From: Marinilabiliaceae bacterium
GTDB lineage: Bacteria; Bacteroidota; Bacteroidia; Bacteroidales; Marinilabiliaceae
Assembly (NCBI GenBank): GCA_027010905.1
Contig: JALVBA010000329.1
Location: forward strand, 1 to 5,671
Direction: 5' to 3'
Length of the DNA stretch: 5,671 nt
Both the position numbers and the translations under genes were made by a program. Below the pieces are notes generated by a model, which saw only the letters and a program-made list of their open reading frames with translations, had not been told where the DNA came from and ran no database searches. Shown here one piece after another: positions 1 to 5,669 of this stretch; the stretch's first letter is position 1, and every line of letters starts with the position of its first letter.

Positions 1-404
1 GCCATGTTACGCGACTCTAGCATTGTCTCCTGCTCCTGAGCCCGTGCCTCTTTCCATTTGTCAATATCAACAGCTTTAGCCTTGCGATAAATTCTTTTAA
101 ACTCGAACGTCTCAGGTGAGACATTGTTTTTCTTCATCTGCAAAAGCACCAGCTCGCCTGTAAGGGTTACTGTTCCTATGTCGTGTCCCGGTGATGCCTC
201 CACTGCAACTATATCGCCACTTGTAAGACTCAGCTCATTGCTGTTTTTATAAAACCCTTTACGTGTATTCTTAAACTGAACTTCAACAAAATCCGTTGTG
301 TTGTATGATTTGGGAAGATCTGACAACCAGTCACAAACATCTAACTTACCGCAGTTGCCTGAGCAACCGGTAAATTCATCATCCTTTTTTATTATTTCTT
401 CCAT
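1..404 (-). CDS. ricT: PSP1-domain protein RicT/YaaT, N-terminal part (runs off left edge)
   Basis: This frame starts at ATG 404-402 and stays open to the window edge, giving 134 complete codons, so the gene is partial at its 3' end. The protein begins MEEIIKKDDEFTGCSGNCGK, with cysteines at 14, 18 and 24. It continues into the typical PSP1 start: VEVQFKNTRKGFYKN at 40-54, GDIVAVEASPGHDIG at 63-77 and an FKRIYRKAKAVD segment. These match my recollection of Bacteroidota PSP1/RicT proteins, which are usually about 400 residues long. In Bacillus, RicT (YaaT) acts with RicA and RicF in an Fe-S complex affecting RNase Y-dependent RNA maturation; in Bacteroidota the role is not established. The PSP1 cysteines that bind the cluster would lie off the window. 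It follows holB by 80 bp in the same direction, with no promoter box seen between, so it is probably co-transcribed. The frame is open back to a stop at 491-489 but contains no ATG, GTG or TTG before 404, which fixes the start. Confidence 0.88.
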   Translation of the reverse strand, partial: MEEIIKKDDEFTGCSGNCGKLDVCDWLSDLPKSYNTTDFVEVQFKNTRKGFYKNSNELSLTSGDIVAVEASPGHDIGTVTLTGELVLLQMKKNNVSPETFEFKRIYRKAKAVDIDKWKEARAQEQETMLESRNM

Positions 405-484
405 AGTTTTAAACTTTTCACTAACTCCTTTAACCTTTTTACTTCCTTCTCTGCCTAAAGTAGTGCTTCCTACTTTTGCCTTCC

Positions 485-1612
485 TTACCTATTCTTAATT
501 AGAATAATAATTTTAAGAATTAAGTCCATAAAGATAATTCTCGAACTTCCATTTTGCACTATATGCGAGTGAGCCAGACTAAGCTCTTCGGCCATCTCAT
601 GCACATTTCTATCGTTGATGAATGGTGAAAACTTAGCCGAAAACTCCATCTCTCTCGGAGTCATATAGTTTATCTCACTCTCTTTCAAATTTAAGATATA
701 ATTCTCGCGAACCAGCCTCAGACAATAGTCAAAAAAGCTCTTCTGCTTCTCCCTCGACAAACGACTCATATCATCACCCCAGGCAATCAAACCTTGCAGA
801 TTTCGAGTGTATGCATTGCGCATCATAAACACAAAATTCTCAAAGAAAAAATCGAGATCTTCGCTACCCTCTACTATCTCCAGTGCTGCTACCACATTGC
901 CTTTTGCCAGTCTGGCAAAGCCCTGTGCCTCATTGCTGCTAATATTGTTCTGTTCAGTAATAATATGTGCAATGTCCTCATCGGTGAATGAGGGAATCTT
1001 TATCTGTTGCGTTCGGCTAATAATTGTTGAGATAACATCATCAGGCTTGTCCGAAACAAGAATAAACACAGTGCTTGTCGGCGGCTCCTCCAAAATTTTC
1101 AACAACCTATTAGACGCTGTTAGGTGCATCTTTTCAGGCAGCCATATAATCATCACTTTATACTTACCTTCAAATGTTTTCAGACTAAGTTTCTTAATTA
1201 TTTCATTACTCTCCTGGGTGTAGATAAGTGCCTGTTTCTTTCCTGCATCAAGCGAAGTGATCCATTGATTAATGCTAAAAAACCTCTCTTGAAGAATAAT
1301 ATCTCTCCACTCTTTAATATATGTATCGCTGACGGGCTTGTTGTCACTGCCAATCTTCACAACGGGAAAGACAAAATGCAGATCGGGGTGAACAAGTTTA
1401 GAATATTTTTTACACGACGAGCACTTACCGCACGAATCTCCATCAATAGGAGAGGTGCAATTAATATACTGAGCGAAAGCAATTGCCAAAGCTAATTTAC
1501 CTGAGCCCTGAGATCCGGCAAACATATATGCATGGCTCACCCGGTTTTCTGCCAACATATTAACCAGTGATTGCTTTACTTGTGAGTGTCCTTTTATATC
1601 TCGAAAAAACAT
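485..1612 (-). CDS. holB: DNA polymerase III delta' subunit (clamp loader)
   Basis: This 375-residue protein is the delta' subunit of the replicative clamp loader, which works with DnaX and delta to load the beta clamp in the cytoplasm. An AAA+ fold is visible. The P-loop GSQGSGKLALA lies at 33-43. A four-cysteine zinc module (C52, C61, C64, C67) follows it. The segment RLLKILEEPP lies at 169-178 and the sensor/arginine-finger region SRTQQIKI at 199-206. The P-loop has Leu where ATPases have Ser/Thr after GK, and the Walker B position reads IIWLPEKMH (155-163) without the acidic pair. This fits delta', which usually does not hydrolyse ATP itself. The usual SRC motif is SRT here, with Arg200 kept. 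The insert between the zinc module and the LLKILEEPP segment and the helical C-terminus fit Bacteroidota delta' lengths. A -7-like box lies just upstream (1635-1642), and ricT follows after 80 bp, an order I know from Bacteroidales. The stop is TAA. Confidence 0.93.
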   Translation of the reverse strand: MFFRDIKGHSQVKQSLVNMLAENRVSHAYMFAGSQGSGKLALAIAFAQYINCTSPIDGDSCGKCSSCKKYSKLVHPDLHFVFPVVKIGSDNKPVSDTYIKEWRDIILQERFFSINQWITSLDAGKKQALIYTQESNEIIKKLSLKTFEGKYKVMIIWLPEKMHLTASNRLLKILEEPPTSTVFILVSDKPDDVISTIISRTQQIKIPSFTDEDIAHIITEQNNISSNEAQGFARLAKGNVVAALEIVEGSEDLDFFFENFVFMMRNAYTRNLQGLIAWGDDMSRLSREKQKSFFDYCLRLVRENYILNLKESEINYMTPREMEFSAKFSPFINDRNVHEMAEELSLAHSHIVQNGSSRIIFMDLILKIIILIKNR

Positions 1613-1634
1613 GAATAGCCTTTTATCTAAGCTC

Positions 1635-1642
1635 CAAAGATA
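1635..1642 (-). promoter_or_regulatory. Candidate Bacteroidota -7 box for holB-ricT
   Basis: The minus strand reads TATCTTTG, a full match to the Bacteroidota -7 consensus TAnnTTTG, 22 bases before the holB ATG. Transcription would start around 1628 and leave a short leader. The -33 position at 19-bp spacing reads TTC rather than TTG, so only the -7 element is well supported. Confidence 0.45.
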
Positions 1643-1732
1643 ATAAATTCATCGGTAGGGTGAAATGGGCTAAATATTATTAATTAATTCGGCGAGTATT
1701 ATTTTCAATGAATTCAGGTTACATTGGTTCGG

Positions 1733-1903
1733 TTAATGCAATATCTTCCCTTCAACAGATTTTTTACTGCTGGTCTTACCAACTATCTCAACTTCTGTAA
1801 AATATGCCAACAATTTTTTCCATAGGTTTATCATGTGCACCAACATCATACATTGGTAATAGTTTTTATAGGCATTGGAGGAGACTCTTGAATATTTAGT
1901 CAC
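1733..1903 (-). pseudogene. Orphan reading frame, possible remnant of a larger gene
   Basis: In the gap between the methyltransferase and holB the minus strand keeps one frame open from 1912 to a TAA at 1735-1733. If read from GTG 1903-1901 it gives 56 residues. It includes YYQCMMLVHMINLWKKLLAY followed by a charged tail, FTEVEIVGKTSSKKSVEGK. The composition looks like real protein rather than random AT-rich translation. The frame overlaps the last three codons of the methyltransferase, including its stop, in another register. No good start site or promoter box is visible; internal ATGs lie at the YYQCMM segment. I do not recognise the family with confidence. The YYQCxxLxHMIN pattern vaguely recalls C-terminal regions of some transposases, which would make this a decayed insertion-sequence tail, but that is a guess. 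It could also be a small real gene, the decayed 3' end of a former neighbour, or chance. Confidence 0.3.
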
Positions 1904-2561
1904 TCTGACCTCTTAGAGTGCTTGCTTTCCGTATCAAAAAAAGTCCATCGCGAAATGGTATAATAACTCTCTCAACTCTTTCATCACCCTTAACTATCTC
2001 ATTGAATTCAATAACTCCTTTTGTGTAATCGTCACTATTTGTAATAGGGTCAAGCACTTTGCCATTCCACAAGATATTATCAGCAATAATATATCCTCCA
2101 TCGTTTATTAAGGGGAAAACCAAATTGTAATATTCGGGGTATTGTCTTTTGTCGCCGTCAATAAACACAAGGTCAAACTTTTTATCTATTGTAGGGATAA
2201 TCTCTCTAGCGTCTCCAAAATGGAGTGAGATTTTATCCTCAAACTGTGCCTTGTTGATAAACTTTTCAATAACCGGCTTTAATTCGTCATTAATCTCAAT
2301 GGTGTCGATATGTGCACTCTTGTCAGTCAGACCTTCGGCCATGCTTATTGCCGAATATCCTGTGAATGTTCCTATCTCCAGAATGCTTGCAGGGTTTATC
2401 ATTCTGCACATCATCTTTAACAGCTGTCCCTGAATATGCCCACTCAGCATCCGCGCCCTCAGAATATTTATGTGAGTATATCTGTATAGTTCTTTCAGAG
2501 TATCACTCTCCTCATTGATGTGATTGGTTATATATCTTTCTAATTCGCTATTCTGTCCCAT
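1896..2561 (-). CDS. Class I SAM-dependent O-methyltransferase (Methyltransf_3/COMT-like)
   Basis: This 221-residue cytoplasmic protein belongs to the O-methyltransferase family 3 group (YrrM/catechol O-methyltransferase-like), which transfers methyl from S-adenosylmethionine to a hydroxyl, usually with a divalent metal. The SAM-binding motif ILEIGTFTGYS lies at 60-70, with the acidic residue closing strand 2 at E89 (IDTIEIND). The metal and catalytic set is complete: D135 and K138 in FIDGDKRQY, then D161-N162 in IIADNILWNGKV. The N-terminal helical part carries the usual LSGHIQGQLLKMM segment (39-51). Length is typical for the family. The acceptor cannot be told from sequence; bacterial members act on catechols, flavonoids, other phenolics or modified tRNA. 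It starts at ATG 2561-2559, 66 bp after the peptidase stop with no -7 box between, so it is probably the second gene of that transcript. A purine stretch AAAAAGGAGAAC lies more than 20 bases upstream, too far for normal Shine-Dalgarno use. Confidence 0.92.
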   Translation of the reverse strand: MGQNSELERYITNHINEESDTLKELYRYTHINILRARMLSGHIQGQLLKMMCRMINPASILEIGTFTGYSAISMAEGLTDKSAHIDTIEINDELKPVIEKFINKAQFEDKISLHFGDAREIIPTIDKKFDLVFIDGDKRQYPEYYNLVFPLINDGGYIIADNILWNGKVLDPITNSDDYTKGVIEFNEIVKGDERVERVIIPFRDGLFLIRKASTLRGQSD

Positions 2562-2601
2562 ATTATCATTAATGTTAATAAGTTCTCCTTTTTGCTACAG
2601 C

Positions 2602-2625
2602 GGGGAGTTAGAGGGGGCTTCCCTT
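2602..2625. repeat. G/C-rich intergenic motif, possible dispersed repeat
   Basis: The short gap between peptidase and methyltransferase holds GGGGAGTTAGAGGGGGCTTC followed by CC on the plus strand (GGGAAGCCCCC..CTAACTCCCC on the minus strand). This G/C-run segment stands out from the AT-rich surroundings. Its CCCCCTCTAACTCCCC core resembles intergenic motifs I recall as recurring in Bacteroidota genomes. No second copy is present in the window, so the repeat status is inferred from memory only. Confidence 0.3.
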
Positions 2626-2627
2626 TT

Positions 2628-3848
2628 CTATTTGTAAATTAATGTAGATAGTAAATCCACATCAAATATCTCATTCGCGATTCGTTGCAGGTCAGCAGAT
2701 GTTATTTTATCTATCTTTCTATAGGCAGTCTCAAGCGAATCTACTTTATTGTAGAGCAGATAGCTTTTTCCGATAGTTAGCAGCAGATTCTCTTTGTTAT
2801 CGTTCGATATGGCAAGCTGACCTTTTATTTGTCTTACTGCCTTTTGCAGCTGAAGTGAACCCAGCGGCTTGTCACGAAGATTCTTCAACTCCTTATGAAC
2901 AATCTTAAGTGAGCGTTCAAGATTCTCCTGATCTGTGCCGAGATAGATACTAAATGCACCTGTGCCATCGTAAGGTATGTAGGATGATTCAATATTGTAG
3001 GCAATTCCGTTCTTTTCCCTTAGCGACATGTTTAGACGTGAGTTCATGCCGGGGCCGCCCAGAAGGTTGTTTAGCAGACTTAGCCCCAGCCTGTCCTTGT
3101 GCTGAAACGAGTAGGCAATACTCCCTATTATTACATGGTTTTGATAGGTATTTTTAACCTCTGTTTTAAATTGTGGAGTGTAGAGTTTAATTGCAGGTCT
3201 TGATGTCTCTCTTCTGTTTTCGGGTATTTGTGCAAAGAAGTGTTCTGTGAGTTTCTCAATCTTCTTTTCAGAGATGTCACCTACCGAACAGAACACAATC
3301 TGGTCGGTATGGTAATTGTTTTGGATGAATTCAGTAATATTATCTTTCGTATACGACCTGATACGTTTAGGAGTTCCCAGAATATTCCTACCCATTGGGT
3401 CATCTTTGTAAATTAGGTCTTCAAACTCATCAAAAATAAGCTCTGACGGATTGTCTTTGTACGAGTTTATCTCATCAATAATTACCTCTTTCTCTTTCTC
3501 TATCTCCTTCTGTGGGAAGATAGAGTTAAATGTAATATCCTGAATCAGGTCAACTGCTCTTTTAAAATCCTGAATGAGGAATGATGCATAGATGCAGGTC
3601 TCTTCCTTTGTAGTGTACGCATTAAGCTCTCCACCAACATCATCCAGACGACTTAGTATATGATATGCTTTTCTTTTTTTAGTTCCCTTAAATATTACAT
3701 GTTCAATAAAATGAGCAATACCGTGTTCACTCATCTTCTCATCTCGCGAACCGGCATTAATTAATATCGCACAATGCCCTACTAACGACTTAACCGGTTT
3801 GTGGATGATGCGTATTCCGTTATTTAGTGTTTTGGTATAATATTCCAT
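2628..3848 (-). CDS. M16-family zinc metallopeptidase (insulinase/processing-peptidase type)
   Basis: This 406-residue protein is a single-unit M16 peptidase of the kind that pairs with another subunit or itself to enclose peptides. The inverted zinc motif HFIEH is at 46-50, with E49 as the catalytic base. The third ligand is E126, exactly 76 residues after H50, and its companion E119 lies seven residues earlier, as in mitochondrial processing peptidase beta. The segments GGELNAYTTKEETCIYA (72-88) and GRNILGTP (153-160) are typical. The second domain keeps GGPGMNSRLNMSLREKNGIA with the substrate-binding R277 and Y284. The active site is therefore complete and the length is usual for bacterial M16B proteins. 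No signal peptide or membrane segment is seen, so it is probably cytoplasmic. The natural substrate is unknown; peptide turnover is likely. A -7 box (3865-3872) sits just upstream, so this is probably the first gene of a unit that continues into the methyltransferase. The stop is TAG. Confidence 0.94.
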   Translation of the reverse strand: MEYYTKTLNNGIRIIHKPVKSLVGHCAILINAGSRDEKMSEHGIAHFIEHVIFKGTKKRKAYHILSRLDDVGGELNAYTTKEETCIYASFLIQDFKRAVDLIQDITFNSIFPQKEIEKEKEVIIDEINSYKDNPSELIFDEFEDLIYKDDPMGRNILGTPKRIRSYTKDNITEFIQNNYHTDQIVFCSVGDISEKKIEKLTEHFFAQIPENRRETSRPAIKLYTPQFKTEVKNTYQNHVIIGSIAYSFQHKDRLGLSLLNNLLGGPGMNSRLNMSLREKNGIAYNIESSYIPYDGTGAFSIYLGTDQENLERSLKIVHKELKNLRDKPLGSLQLQKAVRQIKGQLAISNDNKENLLLTIGKSYLLYNKVDSLETAYRKIDKITSADLQRIANEIFDVDLLSTLIYK

Positions 3849-3864
3849 AAAAATTATTGAGGTG

Positions 3865-3872
3865 CAAAGCTA
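3865..3872 (-). promoter_or_regulatory. Candidate -7 box for the M16 peptidase transcript
   Basis: The minus strand reads TAGCTTTG, a full match to TAnnTTTG, 16 bases before the peptidase ATG, which implies a very short leader. No convincing TTG is found at the -33 position. It faces away from the tRNA promoter at 3936-3964, so the intergenic region is divergent. Confidence 0.45.
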
Positions 3873-3935
3873 TTAAATATCAGATAATTTTGTACTCGTT
3901 ATGAAAAAAACATTTAGGGTAACGGGCTTTTAATT

Positions 3936-3964
3936 TTGTGTAATAAAAACTTTCTTTATCTTTG
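3936..3964 (+). promoter_or_regulatory. tRNA-Phe promoter (-33/-7, Bacteroidota type)
   Basis: TTG at 3936-3938 (within TTTTG) and TATCTTTG at 3957-3964 are separated by 18 bases. This is close to the Bacteroidota sigma-70 pattern TTTG-N19-21-TAnnTTTG. The start of transcription would be near 3970, about 20 bases before the mature tRNA. It is the best-formed promoter in the window. Confidence 0.65.
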
Positions 3965-3988
3965 CAACCGCAAAAGTGAAAATGCTAT

Positions 3989-4061
3989 GGTGCCATAGCT
4001 CAGTTGGTAGAGCAATGGACTGAAAATCCATGTGTCCCTGGTTCGATTCCAGGTGGCACCA
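3989..4061 (+). tRNA. tRNA-Phe (anticodon GAA)
   Basis: The cloverleaf is complete. The acceptor stem GGTGCCA (3989-3995) pairs with TGGCACC (4054-4060). The D-arm is GCTC-AGTTGGTA-GAGC (3998-4013). The anticodon stem ATGGA/TCCAT (4015-4019, 4027-4031) encloses the loop CTGAAAA with anticodon GAA at 4022-4024. The variable loop is 4032-4036 and the T-arm CCTGG-TTCGATT-CCAGG spans 4037-4053. All stems are fully Watson-Crick paired. The discriminator base is A4061. CCA is not encoded (the DNA reads ACAG), so the CCA end must be added by nucleotidyltransferase. The gene stands alone between its own promoter and a terminator, with no adjoining tRNA. Confidence 0.98.
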
Positions 4062-4064
4062 CAG

Positions 4065-4098
4065 AAAAAAGGGAATAACGAAAGTTGTTCCCTTTTTT
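4065..4098 (+). terminator. Rho-independent terminator of tRNA-Phe
   Basis: A 15-bp stem pairs AAAAAAGGGAATAAC (4065-4079) with GTTGTTCCCTTTTTT (4084-4098), with one T-G wobble and a GAAA tetraloop (4080-4083). The T6 run serves as the U-tract and is part of the stem. The matching A6 on the other arm means it could also work for transcripts from the opposite strand. It begins three bases after the tRNA 3' end. Confidence 0.88.
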
Positions 4099-4107
4099 GT
4101 GTTTATT

Positions 4108-4149
4108 ATACCAAACCGTCAGGTCTTGAAGACCTGACAGGTTTGGTAT
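4108..4149. repeat. 42-bp near-perfect palindrome, REP-like intergenic element
   Basis: The outer arm ATACCAAACC (4108-4117) pairs with GGTTTGGTAT (4140-4149). The inner arm GTCAGGTCTT (4118-4127) pairs with AAGACCTGAC (4129-4138) around G4128. The single unpaired base in the stem is A4139. There is no T-tract after it and a terminator already lies upstream, so it is unlikely to be a terminator. Sequences built on CAGGTCTTGAAGACCTG are, from memory, frequent between genes in Bacteroidota genomes, which suggests a dispersed repeat. Only one copy is visible here. Confidence 0.7.
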
Positions 4150-4233
4150 GTTGAAAGACACATACAATCACTCAATTTTTAACTTAATCCATTACAGGCT
4201 TTGAAGTTCTTCTTTTTTATTCCCTGATCTCAT

Positions 4234-4241
4234 TATTTTTG
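4234..4241 (+). promoter_or_regulatory. Candidate -7 box upstream of the pseudogene and epimerase
   Basis: TATTTTTG matches TAnnTTTG and lies 40 bases before the pseudogene ATG. No -33 TTG is seen at normal spacing. The T-rich surroundings make a chance match likely, but no other box precedes the epimerase, so this may drive it through the dead reading frame. Confidence 0.3.
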
Positions 4242-4281
4242 CTTTCTTTGTTTTTTCTGAAATATTGTAAAATAAAAAGAT

Positions 4282-4563
4282 ATGATCAATTCGGAGTATG
4301 ATGTTATTGTTATAGGTTTAGGTGCAGGAGGGTTGTCGGCAGCTTTACCGTTGGCACAAGCAGGACCGAAAATCGTAGTGTTCGAACAGCATCAAGTGTC
4401 CGGTGGTTGAACACACTCCTTCACTCTCGATAAGAAATATCGGTTCAGTCCCGGGGTAACAATTTCAGGATTGGCTGTAGCATCAAAAATATTGAAGTGT
4501 GATCGTAAAGAGCTTTTAAAATAGAATGGCCCTAAATTGAAAATAGAACAATCAGAAAGATGA
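4282..4563 (+). pseudogene. Decayed FAD-dependent oxidoreductase (phytoene desaturase/carotenoid isomerase-like), N-terminal fragment
   Basis: From ATG 4282-4284 the frame reads a typical Rossmann FAD-binding start: YDVIVIGLGAGGLSAA with the GxGxxG glycines at residues 12-17, then IVVFEQHQVSGG with E35 in the ribose-binding position. At residue 43 a TGA (4408-4410) replaces the tryptophan expected in the family's GGWTHSF segment. After it the same frame continues recognisably as THSFTLDKKYRFSPGV. A second stop, TAG, follows at 4522-4524, and the frame closes with TGA at 4561-4563. Intact members of this oxidoreductase family are about 480-500 residues, so roughly the last 400 are missing. After about residue 60 the similarity to the family fades. 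The gene is therefore a truncated relic. The final TGA overlaps the epimerase ATG (ATGA), as in a translationally coupled operon, so an internal deletion that kept the original 3' end is possible. I cannot tell its original substrate. Confidence 0.82.
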
Positions 4564-5582
4564 GGTTGAGCTTTAGACCATATGATCTTCAATTAAAACA
4601 CACCTTTACCGTTGCCGGAAATTCGAGGGATATTACTCCTGTAGTTTTAACCGAGATTGAGCATGAAGGAGTGGTAGGGTATGGTGAGGCATCTTTGCCT
4701 CCTTATCTTGGAGAATCACAAGGGTCTGCAGTTGCTTTTCTGAGAAAAGTTGATCTTAATAGGTTTAGTAATCCGTTATTGATTGATGAGATTCATGCAT
4801 ATATCGATTCGATTGAAGAGGGTAACCAAGCTGCTAAAGCTTCAGTAGATATTGCTCTTCACGACCTAATGGGTAAGATTAATAATCAACCTTTGCATGA
4901 ACTGTGGAAGCTTGATGCAGAGAAGACTCCGATTACATCATTTACCATAGGAATTGATAACCCTGAAGTTGTTAAACAGAAAATTATTGAAGCTAAGGGG
5001 TTTAAAGTGCTGAAAATAAAACTGGGAAAAGGAGATGATAAGAAGATGATTAATGCTGTCAGATCGGTGACAGATGTGCCATTGTATGTTGATGTTAATC
5101 AAGGTTGGAGCGATAAATATCAGGCACTCGATATGATTCATTGGTTGAAGGATAAAAGAGTTGTATTTGTGGAACAGCCTTTGCCTAAAGAACAGATTGA
5201 TGATATGGCATGGCTTACACAAAATAGTCCATTGCCAACTATAGCTGACGAAGCTTTTCAGCGATTACCTGATGTTGCTGTGCTAAATGGTGTGTATTCG
5301 GGTATTAATGTTAAGCTGATGAAAAGTGCTGGACTGTATGAGGCTCGTAAAATGATAACAGAGGCAAGAGCCCTCGATATGAAAATTATGATTGGATGCA
5401 TGACCGAAACATCATGTGGTGTAGCAGCTGCTGCACAATTGTCTCCCTTGGTTGATTGGGCGGACCTTGATGGAAACCTTTTAATTAGCAATGATGTTTT
5501 TGAAGGACTTGAAGTTGTTAACGGTAAAGTAACTCTTAATAATCTGCCCGGTATTGGGGTGAGAAAGATCTCAAAAGAATAA
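4560..5582 (+). CDS. Dipeptide epimerase, enolase superfamily (L-Ala-D/L-Glu epimerase-like)
   Basis: This 340-residue protein belongs to the muconate-lactonizing subgroup of the enolase superfamily and most resembles L-Ala-D/L-Glu epimerases, which invert a dipeptide alpha-carbon during recycling of murein peptides in the cytoplasm. The N-terminal capping domain (1 to about 115) includes VGYGEASLPPY. In the barrel, the catalytic pair is K152-x-K154 (LKIKLG) and the opposite-face base is K252 (GINVKLMKSAG). Metal ligands are D178 (VDVNQGW), E205 (VEQPLP) and D230 (ADEA). The segment GCMTETS (279-285) and D302-L-D304 match the DxD signature that holds the dipeptide amino group. All catalytic residues are present, so it should be active; the exact dipeptide is uncertain. 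It starts at ATG 4560, overlapping the last stop of the decayed oxidoreductase frame. Translation may once have been coupled to that gene; today a good upstream initiation signal is not obvious. No clear terminator follows. The stop is TAA. Confidence 0.93.
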   Translation: MRLSFRPYDLQLKHTFTVAGNSRDITPVVLTEIEHEGVVGYGEASLPPYLGESQGSAVAFLRKVDLNRFSNPLLIDEIHAYIDSIEEGNQAAKASVDIALHDLMGKINNQPLHELWKLDAEKTPITSFTIGIDNPEVVKQKIIEAKGFKVLKIKLGKGDDKKMINAVRSVTDVPLYVDVNQGWSDKYQALDMIHWLKDKRVVFVEQPLPKEQIDDMAWLTQNSPLPTIADEAFQRLPDVAVLNGVYSGINVKLMKSAGLYEARKMITEARALDMKIMIGCMTETSCGVAAAAQLSPLVDWADLDGNLLISNDVFEGLEVVNGKVTLNNLPGIGVRKISKE

Positions 5583-5661
5583 TCCAGTAATCTATTTGGT
5601 TAATTTTTGTAAAGACAATCAATAAAGTTAAGTATACTTTTTATAAAGCAGATAATTGAAG

Positions 5662-5669
5662 TATTTTTG
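5662..5669 (+). promoter_or_regulatory. Candidate -7 box for a gene beyond the right edge
   Basis: TATTTTTG matches TAnnTTTG at the very end of the window, about 80 bases after the epimerase stop. No clear -33 TTG lies at the right distance. A downstream plus-strand gene is implied but not visible. Confidence 0.35.

Noticed and set aside
486..505. ATTCT/AGAAT inverted repeat at the 3' end of holB
   Set aside because: It is a five-base AT-rich stem inside coding sequence and expected by chance here.
807..1495. Plus-strand open frames of 65-138 codons opposite holB
   Set aside because: They lie fully antisense to a well-supported gene, have no promoter or family features, and read like reverse-complement translation.
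2149..3416. Plus-strand open frames opposite the methyltransferase and peptidase
   Set aside because: They are antisense to genes with complete catalytic motifs, and their translations show no domain signs.
4408..4524. TGA recoded as tryptophan or selenocysteine in the oxidoreductase frame
   Set aside because: A second, different stop (TAG at 4522-4524) follows in the same frame and most of the gene is missing. The other genes use TGG for Trp, so simple decay explains it.
3989..4563. Genomic island or attachment site at the tRNA-Phe 3' end
   Set aside because: There is no integrase gene and no second copy of the tRNA 3' end in the window. The palindrome and pseudogene alone do not show an integrated element.
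4938..5491. Minus-strand open frames opposite the epimerase, and a 66-codon one across the pseudogene (4392-4592)
   Set aside because: They are shadows of the plus-strand coding frame without initiation signals or recognisable motifs.
5630..5639. Short palindrome AAGTATACTT followed by Ts as an epimerase terminator
   Set aside because: The stem would be at most 3-4 bp and almost entirely A-T, too weak for a terminator.
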